Assembly: GCA_950097015.1 (NCBI GenBank)
Contig: CATNEN010000011.1
Coordinates: 3,190,501 to 3,254,500, forward strand
Source: Macrostomum hystrix
Lineage: Eukaryota > Platyhelminthes > Macrostomidae
Length of the DNA: 64,000 bases
Direction of reading: 5' to 3'
In this document: positions 10,060-20,600 of the stretch, in pieces
How positions within the stretch are numbered: position 1 is the first letter of the stretch
Layout: every line of letters begins with the position of its first letter
The notes under the pieces: generated by a model
Databases searched by the model: none
What the model saw: only the letters and a program-made list of their open reading frames with translations
Told to the model about the DNA's origin: nothing
Translations under genes and position numbers: made by a program

Positions 10060-11550
10060 TCAAATGAGAATACGTGCAAGAACTCTGTGGACACAGGCTA
10101 AGTTGAAAAGCAGGACCACTGAGCTTGCAGTCTCCACTGATACGCTAGAACTCAAAACGGACTGAGCCACAGTGGTGGTGCCACAGATCGGACACCAATT
10201 AACGTAATTTAGGCCTAGCTTTACTAAATCAATGTCTTTAGCTTTTTGCCCGTTGCTGCTTAGAATTGCGCCATTTCCTGAGGCTTCACAGACGACCGAA
10301 AATCCAAAGCCGATAGCTGCAGCACACAGATTAGCGCTGTCGCTTAGCTTCAGTGGTCTCTTTGTGCTCAGACTCATCCGATATACGGCTGACGGCGTAG
10401 CGATAAGCAAGCTGCGACCTGACAGTGTCACATCACGGGCATCTTTCATTTCGTCAGGCAGTTTAATACTTTCCTGCAGCTCCAGATTCTCAATAGACAG
10501 GCAGTTGACGATGCCATCAGTGAGAATGTACAGCTTAGAACAGTCATTAGTCAGGCTCGGCGACGCTCCAAACTGTACATTCTCTACAGTTCGCAACTGA
10601 GTGCCCGTGAGATCAGTCACAGTCACGGATTGGTTGTTACCAAGCAGGAATAACTGCTGCAGATGATTGACAAGTTGAGCGGACACCAGTACGACTCCAT
10701 TGTTCGGCACATTCCACTGGCTGAGAATGGCCATTTCCAGGCTGCAGATGACAAAATACCAGTTTTGCGAATTATTCGCAACAGAAATAGTGCACACACA
10801 AGGGAAAGCTTGAAATCCGTTTTCATGTGTCCTGGACACAGCTTGGGCGGCGTAGTAGTAGCCCTCAGTTTTGTTGCACACAGCCAAACAGACATAACCT
10901 ACATTTATCAGATTGACGGTCTTCACAGCGGCAACACAGGATTCTAGCCTACTAATGACGAATTGTACTTCAGAATCTTCAGCTTCAGTGCCCAGGGTTT
11001 CCACAGCCGTCTGCAGTCTAGAAACCAGAAGCACGCTGCTGTCAACTGGATCAATCCAATTGTCAGTGACTGGAGCATCCTCCAGCGAGATCTGCACCTC
11101 CTGATGCAACCGGAATCCTTGTCGCAGATCGTCATCGGCTTCGGCCCGGTTTATTTCGAGGCTAAGCTTCTCAATAAAACCGAGAGATCTCAGGTTCTGC
11201 TCCACTTCCGATATCTTTGAGTCCAGTCTACCGACCACCTTTTCTCTGCATTGCTGCACTCTTTCTAAAATTTCATCGAACAGGTCGGAAACATCGGCCC
11301 GGTCGCTTGTCAGCTCAAACAGAGCACTTCTGTTGGTGGCAATCAGCTCGCTGATTTTTGACAATGGAATGGCATTCTTTTCTTTTATGTCAGCGTATCT
11401 TTCATTAAATATGCACTCATCCTTCGCCAGGTGACGCTCACAGAGCGGGCCATTCCAGAATTTGCCTTGGCCAGACGACACCTCGGGGCAGTGGGACATG
11501 CTGCAGCATTTCTTAGCCCCAAGATTATCGTCACTACCTTTAGTTGACAT
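10060..11550 (-). CDS. TRIM-like protein C
   Basis: Intronless, 496 aa from the ATG at 11550. The finger is at residues 16-40 (C16-X4-C21, GQG, W, C37-X2-H40), with the same spacing as A, B and D. The helical segment (about 45-210) retains motifs such as ALFELTSDRAD and RVQQCREKV.GRLDSKI. The C-terminal half has the strands LVNHLQQLFLLGNNQSVTVTDL, KLYIL and SAVYRMSLSTKR. The tail motif LLFNLACVHRVLARI is shared with D, and a CPIC pair precedes it. C is nearer to D than to A/B in the propeller half. A SINE in minus orientation begins about 64 bp upstream of the ATG. Confidence 0.8.
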   Translation of the reverse strand: MSTKGSDDNLGAKKCCSMSHCPEVSSGQGKFWNGPLCERHLAKDECIFNERYADIKEKNAIPLSKISELIATNRSALFELTSDRADVSDLFDEILERVQQCREKVVGRLDSKISEVEQNLRSLGFIEKLSLEINRAEADDDLRQGFRLHQEVQISLEDAPVTDNWIDPVDSSVLLVSRLQTAVETLGTEAEDSEVQFVISRLESCVAAVKTVNLINVGYVCLAVCNKTEGYYYAAQAVSRTHENGFQAFPCVCTISVANNSQNWYFVICSLEMAILSQWNVPNNGVVLVSAQLVNHLQQLFLLGNNQSVTVTDLTGTQLRTVENVQFGASPSLTNDCSKLYILTDGIVNCLSIENLELQESIKLPDEMKDARDVTLSGRSLLIATPSAVYRMSLSTKRPLKLSDSANLCAAAIGFGFSVVCEASGNGAILSSNGQKAKDIDLVKLGLNYVNWCPICGTTTVAQSVLSSSVSVETASSVVLLFNLACVHRVLARILI

Positions 11551-11816
11551 TGCTGAAAAAGTACGTAAGAAATCAAACTTTATGTAAAAGAAATGCCGCT
11601 TTTGAATACGTTAATAGTAATAATAATATTTATCCTGATAATATAATAATATCCTGAGAACACACAAACTCGGATACCATGCGCAGGCATACGCTCACAC
11701 TACATCTGCCCGACTTTCTAACTGTCAGACAGTGTACACTCTCACTGTGCCTTGGAGTTTGGCACTCAAGGGCTTAAATTGCACAAGCCCAAAGCCTTCT
11801 CCCCACGGTAGCAACA

Positions 11817-12688
11817 TATAGCGCTTCAAGTTTTATGTCTCTTCTTCTTCACTTGTAGTTTCCTATAGTTTGTCTAGCGGTTTATTGCAGTCTAAAAGTC
11901 TTGAAGGCTATAACTCCTAACGACTATCGATACTCCGTATACCGGCTGGTCGTATTGATCTCTTTAGATCGTTATCGCTGATTCTACTTAAGAAAGAACG
12001 CAAACACAATGATTTTCTAGTTTATCAAAACGGAGCTCAAAGCGAGTCTCTAACTAACTGGAGCGGCGAATCTTTTTCCGCGCTCCGCACCGATATATAT
12101 AGTGTTTTTAAAACCCCTCGATCCGAGGGGGAGATAATACCATAGCAACAGTACGCATGGGCATTTGGGGTGAGTGAGGTCGCAGCCTCGAGTCTAGTAC
12201 AGTTATTGTCATTAAACTAGTTGGTTGGCAGGCACGCCAACCCCTTTTCTTTCATCGATCCCGCCTTCTTGTGCGGACTCGGCCTCCTCTCGATCTCGTT
12301 CCCGATCGGGTCCGGGCGGCTCCAGTTTCTGCTGGGTTGGGTCGATGCAGGCAGCTGCAGGTCGGGGTAGGCCGGGTTGATTCCGGGAGCTCCACGTCAG
12401 CACAGCTGCGTTCCGGTCTCGGGCCATTCCACGTCAGCACAGCTGCGGATCCGGTCTCCGGCAGCTCCACGTCAGCGCCTCTGCGGATCCGGTCTCGGCC
12501 AGCTCCACGTCGGCACAGCTGCTGTCATGCCGAACCGGGCCTGCGCTGAAATGAATAGTTGATCTCTGGGGGCGGATTTTGTCTAATCATTCTCCTTTCG
12601 GTTGCTCGCACTTTCTGCTGTTGCTATTTTTAGTTTTAGTTACCAACTAACGCTCACTTAAATTCCATTCAGATTTCTAAGTCTTATA
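11817..12688 (-). repeat. 3' LTR of the nested element
   Basis: It starts at TATAAGACTT directly after the polypurine tract and ends ...GCGCTATA. Its first 233 bp recur at 13640-13872. Inside are several units of about 40 bp with GTGCTGACGTGGA cores. A 71-codon GC-rich frame at 12212-12427 is probably incidental. Confidence 0.65.
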
Positions 12689-12703
12689 TCATCCCCCTTT
12701 TGA
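12689..12703 (-). promoter_or_regulatory. Polypurine tract preceding the 3' LTR
   Basis: The minus strand reads CTTCAAAAGGGGGATGA immediately before the LTR, the expected position of the plus-strand DNA primer of an LTR retroelement. Confidence 0.6.
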
Positions 12704-12872
12704 AGAAATCCTTGACTGGTCAAGGGAGATGTAGCCTATTGTCTTAATCGAGCTGCTAATCGGCTTACTACTAGTAGATCTGTGAACATATAAGACGTTT
12801 GAAATCTGATACTTGATGAAAACGAAATCAATAAATGTATTTGACCTGCACCGTAGATAAATATAGTTTTAC

Positions 12873-13214
12873 TTATAAATTATAGAAGTGCGGGTAGTAA
12901 CCATCCAGTAGTGGCACCTGGTATTTGTCCCGGTAATGACGCCGGAAACAATCAATGGTGGGCCACTGCCTGGTGGTGGGCTCGGGCCGATACGTGGTCT
13001 CTGGTGGCCACGTGCCTTGCACTTGTCTTGCGGGGTAAAAATCCTCTAGGTAGCATTCTCTCAGGTCGGTTGTCGACGTGGCGATCGTCAGGCCGCCATC
13101 AATCTCCTCCTCGGCCACCTGAGTGCTCGCGTCGGCCTTCAGGACCGGCCGCCCCCGGATGTCCACGTCAACAAACTTCTGGCCGGGGCGGCGGTCGTAG
13201 TCTCGGTTGGCCAT
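12873..13214 (-). CDS. Unrecognised 113-aa open frame inside the LTR element
   Basis: ATG at 13214; the frame is open a little further upstream. The product starts MANRDYDRRPGQKF and ends DGYYPHFYNL. It is acidic and aromatic, without zinc knuckle, protease or polymerase motifs that I can see. Its composition is protein-like (mixed residues, third-position GC), so it could be a remnant of the element's own structural or accessory frame, or captured host sequence. No function is assigned. Confidence 0.4.
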   Translation of the reverse strand: MANRDYDRRPGQKFVDVDIRGRPVLKADASTQVAEEEIDGGLTIATSTTDLRECYLEDFYPARQVQGTWPPETTYRPEPTTRQWPTIDCFRRHYRDKYQVPLLDGYYPHFYNL

Positions 13215-13438
13215 CGCGCTGGAAAGGTTGTCCAATATAGGTGGCTTTCCTAGGCGTTTTTCTTTTATTCCTTAGGTTATTCTCCAGGTCTTCCTCGAAT
13301 TGCTGAACTGTCTACTGTTAGTGAGTCTGTGAATATATAAAACGGTGAAATCTGAGATTGATCCCGTTATTTAATCCCTACTGGATATGATATATTAGAG
13401 TAATTAATAAATATGGCCAGTTAGTTTTTTATCGTTAT

Positions 13439-13654
13439 TTAAGCGTCCTGTATGCTGCGCCAGGCTTCAACTTGATATTGGAGTCGGTTGCGCCACCAGG
13501 CCAGTCGCCCCGACGCCCAAGCCTTGGCTTGGCGAGCGGCGCTACGGATGACGCATTTCATCCAATAGCCCCGACGCCTTGTGGCCGATGGTGTGTCGTC
13601 GGGCCAACTTTCCTCCACGAACCTCTCCAGCTCCGTCAGCTCCGGCAGCTCCAC
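13439..13654 (-). CDS. Open frame without ATG in the LTR element
   Basis: Seventy-one codons starting from GTG in the 5' LTR remnant, reading ELPELTELERFVEESWPDD, then a Trp/Arg-rich tail. It crosses the point where the LTR homology stops (13640), so it is probably a fragment fused by the internal deletion. Sequence downstream of its stop resembles that downstream of the 113-aa frame (both contain an ATATRTTCACAGA stretch), hinting at an internal duplication. Confidence 0.3.
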   Translation of the reverse strand: MELPELTELERFVEESWPDDTPSATRRRGYWMKCVIRSAARQAKAWASGRLAWWRNRLQYQVEAWRSIQDA

Positions 13655-13962
13655 GTCAGCGCCTCTGCGGATCCGGTCTCGGCCAGCTCCACGTCGGCAC
13701 AGCTGCTGTCATGCCGAACCGGGCCTGCGCTGAAATGAATAGTTGATCTCTGGGGGCGGATTTTGTCTAATCATTCTCCTTTCGGTTGCTCGCACTTTCT
13801 GCTGTTGCTATTTTTAGTTTTAGTTACCAACTAACGCTCACTTAAATTCCATTCAGATTTCTAAGTCTTATACAACACAAATGAATGTGGCCTCGCCGCG
13901 GAATCGAGCTTAGGGAGAGGCAAACGCGTTAACCGCTCTGCCATGGCCTTTTGAATACGTTA

Positions 13963-15007
13963 GGCTTTTGCTTTTCCTATTGTATGAAAACTTTTTAGCT
14001 AGATGCTAAAAATATATAGAATTCAATTATGGCTGTAAGTACCTCAGAAATTACCTGTGATAGGCACTCAAAATCTAGTATTGAGTAGTATACTGTTATG
14101 AGCACAGAGCAGTATATTTTAATACAGATTCAATTTTGGCGTCTGTACGATAGAATACGCAGTAATAGCGTGCAATAAATGACTCAGGGTTGCTAATTGC
14201 CTACAAAAATAAAAATTACACGAATTTTTTCGTCAAATGCACGCTTTTTGACATTGCAATTGTTTTAAATCAATCAATGTTAAAAATCAATATCCAATTT
14301 TCGAATACCAAAAATTAGCAATTAGCAAATGAGCTTAAAGATCATCTAACAAAAACTTCCCTTTTTCTAAACTGTGCCGTGATTTCGACACTAGATTAAG
14401 AGCAGTCATCTCAGCGTACGAAAAATGTTACAAATTACAATACAATGCTGACTGGCGGGGTATGGTACTGTTTTTGTTTATCGCTGCCTCGACTGTTCTC
14501 ATAGTCCACCACTTCTAAAATTAGCCATAAGATTTCTAACAAAGCGAGATTTAACAAACTTGATTAAAAATTAAGCTAACAAAAATGCAAATAGAGTTTA
14601 GTTTACTAATAAATGGTACATTTGGGAGGAGATCATTAAATTATTTAACTGAATCTCAAGCATTGGTTCAAAAAATCCTATGAAATACTTTAGTTTGCAA
14701 CGAAAAACTAAAATGCGAACTGAGGAACCATTTTTGTTTTTTTGCAACATTCATCAAGCTGTTAACAGCTGCTGTGCCAAAATAGCGAAGTGATATGGAT
14801 AACTTATAGAATATAAATACAGCATAATCGTAAATGATACGATTAAAACTTACGACTAAATCAGCGCTGTCAGAGTTGAGTAAATAGATTAGCTAGGTTT
14901 GACATTAAAACTAAAATTAAGTTTTCTTGATGAATTTCCTTAAAAAAGTTAGTTCAACATTCAGGAATCCAGCAAACGAAGTCCATTTAAGATAACAATT
15001 TAGAAAC
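13963..15007. other. AT-rich spacer, nothing recognised
   Basis: About 1 kb between the SINE target site and the stop codon of gene D. No long frames, tRNA-like heads or tandem repeats were seen. Confidence 0.4.
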
Positions 15008-16531
15008 TCAGTAAATTGTAATACGCGAGAGAACGCGGTGACCACAAGACAGAGAAAAAAGTAGCAGAAAAGAGCATGAGAAATCTCGGCTGGAGCCAGT
15101 GCAACTGATGGACTGAAAAGTGTAAGAGACACCACAGCTGGCACAGGCCTTGAAATAATTCACTCCAAGCCGAACGAGATCGATAACTTTGACTATCTGC
15201 CTATTGCTGCTAATAACAGCAACGCTGCCGATACTGTCACAGACCGCAACGAATCCAGAGCCGATATTTGCGACGCAGAGCAAATTGGGAGCATTGCTCA
15301 GCCACAGCTTCACAATTCTCTTCGTACTCAGGCTCAGTCGGTAAACAGCTGAAGAAGTGCACAGAATCAGACTGCGTCCTGAAACTGTCAGACTGCGAAC
15401 GTCCTTCGCGTCGTCCGGGAGCTTCGTTGTTTCCAGCAGATCGCACAACTCCAAAGACAGACAATTCACAGCGCCAGCATTGAAAATGTAGAGCTTTTCC
15501 ATATCGTGCGACATGATCGGCTTATCTACTTCGAAATCAATGTTATCCACCGTTTTAAGCTGCGAGCCAGCCAAGTCACAAACAATCAACGACTTGTTGT
15601 TCCCTAACAGAAACATCTGCTGCAAATGGTTGACAAGCGAGCCAGACACTACCGTAACTCCGTTTGATGGCATATTCCACTGACTAAGAACTACCAGCTC
15701 GGTACTATAGAACGCGAAAAACATGTTCGCTTTATGGTGACCAACAGCCAATATACAAGGACTAGGCAGTGGTTGGTAGCCGTTCTGTTGTGTCTTGGAC
15801 ACCGATTTTAACGAGCAATAAAACCCATCAGTGTTCGTACAGTGAAACACAAACTGAATGTAGTTTAGCAGTTGCACCTTCACGTCAGGTGTTGATGACT
15901 CCAGCGAAGTCCTCAAAGCCGTGCCATCCGTATCCTCGGCAATGCCTGCCAGAGTCTTTGTCACCTGAAGCAGTTTTTGAACGAGCTCGACGCTGTTATC
16001 CACGGGATCAGTCCAAGTCTCTGGTATCGGTGCATCGTCAAGAGCCAGCTGCATCTTTTTGCTCAACTGGAAGCTGTTTACCAGATCTCCCGCAGTTTCA
16101 CTCTCATTTATGTCGGTTCGCAGTTTTTCAAAGAAGTGTAAAGATTTTAAATTTGATTCCATTTCGTCAATTTTAGCGTCTAAGCGGCCAATCACAATGT
16201 CCCTGCAGTGGGTCACAATCTCTAGGATCTCTTCGAACATATCGGACGCGTTGGCTCGATCGCTAGTCAGCTCAAACAGAGCGCCTCGCGTCAGATCCAT
16301 GTGATCTGCAACACGCCGCATGGCACCGTCGAGGGTCGACTGTCGATACGTGTAGTAGCTTTCGCGAAAACGGTCCTTGTCGCGTTTTAGATGGGCGGCG
16401 CACAATGGGCCGTCCCAGTGGCTGCCCTGCCCAGTGGCTGGCTCGCTACAGTTGGGCAGGCTGCATGCGCCTCCTTGCTCCAACTGTTTTGGAGAGTCGC
16501 CCTTGGCGTTCGACTTACGTGAAGAAGCCAT
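15008..16531 (-). CDS. TRIM-like protein D
   Basis: Intronless, 507 aa from the ATG at 16531 (MASSRKSN), chosen because gene A also starts MAS and because the 51 in-frame codons upstream partly read through a SINE. Finger at residues 23-47: C23-X4-C28, GQG, W, C44-X2-H47. The helical region shares GALFELTSDRAN and GRLDAKI with C. The propeller-like half has LVNHLQQMFLLGNNKSLIVCDLAGSQL, KLYIF, SAVYRLSLSTKR and GSVAVISSNRQ. The tail LLFSLSCGHRVLSRI matches C. It lies tail-to-head with C, 3.5 kb upstream in the same orientation, and like C has a minus-oriented SINE1 about 60 bp before its start. Confidence 0.8.
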   Translation of the reverse strand: MASSRKSNAKGDSPKQLEQGGACSLPNCSEPATGQGSHWDGPLCAAHLKRDKDRFRESYYTYRQSTLDGAMRRVADHMDLTRGALFELTSDRANASDMFEEILEIVTHCRDIVIGRLDAKIDEMESNLKSLHFFEKLRTDINESETAGDLVNSFQLSKKMQLALDDAPIPETWTDPVDNSVELVQKLLQVTKTLAGIAEDTDGTALRTSLESSTPDVKVQLLNYIQFVFHCTNTDGFYCSLKSVSKTQQNGYQPLPSPCILAVGHHKANMFFAFYSTELVVLSQWNMPSNGVTVVSGSLVNHLQQMFLLGNNKSLIVCDLAGSQLKTVDNIDFEVDKPIMSHDMEKLYIFNAGAVNCLSLELCDLLETTKLPDDAKDVRSLTVSGRSLILCTSSAVYRLSLSTKRIVKLWLSNAPNLLCVANIGSGFVAVCDSIGSVAVISSNRQIVKVIDLVRLGVNYFKACASCGVSYTFQSISCTGSSRDFSCSFLLLFSLSCGHRVLSRITIY

Positions 16532-16580
16532 TAAGCTGCAACAATGACATGAGTAGAATGAAAAACATTGAACCCGCACT

Positions 16581-16915
16581 GTAATAATAATAATTGCAGG
16601 AGTGACACTAGACCCGCAGCCAGCAAGGAGGCAATTCTGCCCATTTCGCTGACTCCTGAGCACACACGCACTGTACGCAGGCATATGCTCACGCAGGTGT
16701 GTACATCTGATCTGACTTCCTCATCGTCAGGCAGTGTACATTTAACTGTGCTTTGGAGGTTGGCCCTTGCCAACAAGGGCGTAAATTGCACGACAAGCCC
16801 CCAAGCCTTCTCTCCGCGGCTGCGCACCAAATAAATGTGGGCCTCACCGTAGAATCGAACTTAGGGACCGTGGTGCGAGAGGCAAACGCGATAACCGCTC
16901 TGCCACCGACCCCCC
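16581..16915 (-). mobile_element. SINE1 copy just upstream of gene D
   Basis: A nearly complete copy. The minus strand starts with a tRNA-like head (TGGCAGAGCGGTTATCGCG, then AGTTCGATTC) and ends in a TAATAATAATAATT-type tail. Imperfect flanking ACCCGCACT/ACCCACACT may be the target duplication. The longest open frame of gene D continues into it. Confidence 0.8.
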
Positions 16916-16921
16916 GACCCA

Positions 16922-17535
16922 CACTATAAAGTTCAAACTTGAGGGACTAAATTCTACACTGCCGAAATAGAAGCTATAATCAAAAGCTATCAGAAGCTAT
17001 TTACGAACACTTTGAAGCACAAGTACAACCCCATTATTATTACGGGTATAAACTAAACACTTAAGAGGCTATGAACTACTGCCTAAAATCAATATTATAT
17101 TAGTCCTAACCAATCACAAATCAGTCTAGGCCCATCTTAACTCAAAATTGACTAGTAAAATGGTCTTAAAAAATGAACAGCGGCTACGAGGGTTACAAAC
17201 TGTGTTACAGCACATATTTTCTATAGCAACGCACAGAGCTCAAGTATATTTTCGCTATAAATAGTATATAGCTAAGATTCAAGCAAGTTAGAACGAAATA
17301 CAGCAGATTTGACATACTTTAAGTGTTAACTATTGTGTTTACAGACACGCCAAATGCGACACACAAATTGAGAAGTTCGAGAATATGTGAAATAAACTTT
17401 TCAATATCAAGTAGTAATGTCAACCCTTAAGTGATACCATTCAAAAACTTTTTATTAAGTTCCTGACCATCACGAGATAGAGCAATCTAACCTTTCTAAT
17501 CTAAGATTTTGTAAGATGTTCAAAATGCATTCCAC
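16922..17535. other. AT-rich spacer, nothing recognised
   Basis: Between SINE1 and the SINE2 fragment downstream of AKAP17A. No gene or tandem repeat was seen. Confidence 0.4.
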
Positions 17536-17539
17536 AGAA

Positions 17540-17681
17540 AATATTAACAAGAGGTCTTGAGTTTGAATCTCAGCCAGGGAAAAGCTATACAAACTCCAAA
17601 TGCTTCAGTTAAACCAGCTGCAAATCTAGTACCAACATAAGTTGGGGCTAGACCATTGCCTGGGCAGCTGTCCATGGACAA
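17540..17681 (+). repeat. Degenerate SINE2 abutting the AKAP17A stop codon
   Basis: GAGTTTGAATCTC (B-box-like), a GTACCAACATAAGTTGGGGCTAG run and a GTCCATGGAC box match SINE2 landmarks. It ends directly against the AKAP17A stop, so it lies in the 3' UTR. Confidence 0.55.
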
Positions 17682-20600
17682 TTAACAGACTTTGGTATGC
17701 GCATTATCATGCAGCCTCGCCTCGGTCAGGGCCATCTCCCTCTGCCGCCGTTTAATCAGGCTACGCCTCAGCAGCGCCTCTCGTTTCTCCAATTCCTTCC
17801 TGCGCCGTTTCTCCCTGAGGCGTCTGAAGAGTTCATTGAGCAGGCGGCAGCTCTCCAGCTTGCGCTGGGCTGCCAGAATGCGTCGCTCCTCTTTGGCAAG
17901 GCGTGCAGCCAGGGCGGCGGCTTCCGCCCGACGCTGCCTCTCGGCAGCGCGCTGAGCCGCTCGCTCCAGCCGGCGTCGCTCCCGGTCCAGACGGCGACGC
18001 TCGAGCTCGGCGGCCGCCTCAGCCCGACGCCTGGCCAGTTCCCGGCGACGCAGAGACCGGGCCGAGAGGCGGCCGGTGCGGTCGAAGTCAACAACTGGCA
18101 GCACGGAGAGAGCCGCAGGAGCGGAGGAGGCTGAAGCTTCGTTGTCTTCAGCAGCGTCCTGATTGACAGCCGGTTGAAGTAGCAGGAGGATTTTAGCGCC
18201 GCGCAGGCTGCTTAGACAGCGCTCGAAGCCCGCACAATCAACAAACTGGACGTAGGCTTCGAAGCGACCCAGCGGACCTGGCGCGGCAGCCGCAGCGGCG
18301 CCAGAACTGTCCGACTCCGTCAGCAGTGGAATGTCAACTAGACGAATGTCGCCAAACGATTGGAAGGCCGAGCGAACAGCTGATTCAGTTGGCAGGTCAG
18401 CAGCGCCGGAGCTCAAATCGGCATCGGCGGCATCCGAGAACCAGGCACAGGGCAGCTGGCCAATCCGGACCGTGTCAGGTCGCTCGCCCGGCTGCATGGC
18501 GTCGAGACCCTATGAGGGAGCAGAAAAAAACGATACACCTTAAAATACACCTTGTCTATTTTATACTCTACTATCAGTAGCCATAGTGTAAGTTAAAGCT
18601 CGAGCTAAAAAATGAACAGGTAGAATGTGGATTAACAGTAGAAGTACAAATGGGCAGAATTTCCCCACCCGACATTTTTCGTACTGCACCCAAACGGAGC
18701 AACGCAAGCACACGAAACTCAGAAAAAAGGCTAATTTTTTGTTTCGCATCGTATGAACGAGAATCCAGTCGCCAGCTCTTCAGATCGACGAGAAATTCAA
18801 TGGTTCTGGCCGAAGGCCTGATGTTTCCCATAAGCGCTAGTGTATTTCATACCCCTACACACAAATTAGCACGGCGCCTCAGTGCGGCCTTGCCAGGCCT
18901 TTAAAATTTATCAGCATGTCACCCAAATATGCCTGCATCATCTCCAACTTCGGTGGTCACCTACCCTTATCTGCTGGACCTTCAAGGGCTTCAACAGGTG
19001 GAACTAGGCCACTATGGACACCCTAACGCGAATTTCTCAAATTTCACTGATCAAGCCTAAATATTAGGGCTTGAGCTCGCATTTATGAGTTGGAATTCGC
19101 GGCGAGGCTACGTTAACTCGCAACGCGCAATCGCGGAGACAATGCTTAGGGGTTAGTGGTGTGAGATTAGCCAAATAGTGCGCCTGAGTTCACAGGTCTC
19201 TTGCAAATAATTATTATTCGTGTAGTTTTTTATTAGGCAGCTAAAAAGTAAAAAAAGGTTCGTTCTAGTTTGTGCTCCTTATCAGTGCTATCAAATGCCT
19301 GACTCTGTTTAGCAGAAAATGGCAAGAAACACAGTTCTCTTATCGTATCTTAAACAGCTGGGGGGCGAGTGGGTCAGCGGCTAACGTCGCTGCCTCGCAC
19401 TCCAAAGGACGCTAGTTCGATTCACCCTTCAAGTCACGATTAATTTCGGGACTTGTTGGTGGGTTTGGACAGTAGCGACCGGCGGAGGTGCACCATATTT
19501 CGTGCAATCAAAGCTTGAAATAATAGCTTCGCTCCTACCTTCTGTGTGCCTGTTCTGCGTTGTGTGAGTTGTGTGCGTTGGCGCTGGGGCGTGAGACTTT
19601 GCGGGGGGTGGCTGGAGGGCGGGTGTACACCGCCGCGCGCTTTGTGGACTTCCGTCAGCGCGATTGGATAAGTGTACACTCATCACCCGGCCCCCCCCTG
19701 AGGACTGATTTCTTATCAGCCTTCCGCCCCGGCTTGGGTCTGCTATGTGCGTGTGGGGCTGGGGTGGGGGACACTGCTGTCTATTCTGGGTGCCTCCTGC
19801 CCTCCCCAGCGCATGGTTTGTGCTGCTGTGTGTGGTGCCTGCTCAGGGGAGGCGGCGCGATGGGCGCAAAAGCGCCTAGTTCGCCGGTCTGGGGGCGTGC
19901 CGCTCCGTCGCTTGTGCGACAAGTGCCCCGGGCCCCCCTATAGAAATTGGGAGTCAATCTCTTAGCAGTGGAAAGACCAAAGGGGGGTATTTCAATTACC
20001 CACATTTAACTTTTTTCTGCATCTCCCAAAATATTCTCCCAATCGCCATGAAAATCCAGAAACCGGGCTCGAGATATTCAAGGATTCTTGTCAGGGTATC
20101 TGGTGGCAAAAAACACAAAGAGAGGCAAATTTTTTTATATTATGACTTTATTATGTCCGTAATTATTATTGATTATTTTGTACTAATAATATTGTCTATT
20201 CGTTAACGAATATGGATTCGCAAAAGAGGTTTTTACAGAGCAATGCCAGTTATCCTTGTCACCAGGGTCTTCGACAAGAATCGCCGATTATCTCGACGAT
20301 GCTGACGTCGGACGGCTTTGAAGGTCTTTCCCAGGTGTGGGTGGGAGAATAGCCTGGTTTTTCTACGGTTGACACTAGGCTAGAGTTGCCTATGAAATTC
20401 TATATCAGCCTTAATCACTTACCTCGGCATCACGAAAGTAGGCCTCCCAATCGTACTTGCTGGGGCAGGGTGTCTTCAATTGTACGGCTCGAACTCGGAG
20501 AAAGTCCGCAAAGCCGGCCAGTTTAATTCGGCCTCCGTCTAGCTGTCGAATGGCGGCAACCAGAGCGCGACGATTCGGCAGCTCGCAGTCAAGTCGAATG

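Larger units (their letters stand above)
11817..13872 (-). mobile_element. Deleted LTR retrotransposon (2,056 bp) nested in SINE1
   Basis: Flanked by a 5-bp target duplication CAACA (11812-11816 and 13873-13877), inferred by reconstructing the interrupted SINE. In minus orientation: a 233-bp 5' LTR remnant (13640-13872), about 950 bp of internal sequence with two open frames, a polypurine tract AAAAGGGGGATGA, then an 872-bp 3' LTR (11817-12688). The LTR contains CACTATATATATCGG, a plausible core promoter, and CAATAAACC, a plausible poly(A) signal. LTR ends are TATA...TATA rather than TG...CA. The 233 bp shared by the LTRs look identical, suggesting recent insertion. No reverse transcriptase or integrase is present, so it is non-autonomous. 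Confidence 0.7.
11614..13947 (-). mobile_element. tRNA-derived SINE1 copy, split by a nested LTR element
   Basis: The SINE body is 11614-11816 plus 13873-13947, about 270 bp once the insert is removed. The right end reads, on the minus strand, as a tRNA-like head with an A box (TGGCAGAGCGG) and a degenerate B box. The left end is an ATA-rich tail. The flanking direct repeat CTTTTGAATACGTTA (11599-11613 and 13948-13962, 15 bp) is a perfect target-site duplication, as expected for LINE-mediated insertion. Confidence 0.85.

Noticed and set aside
19560-19943. 127-codon plus frame in the AKAP17A intron
   Set aside because: It lies in a GC-rich SINE-like element, antisense to the host gene, with no recognisable protein features.
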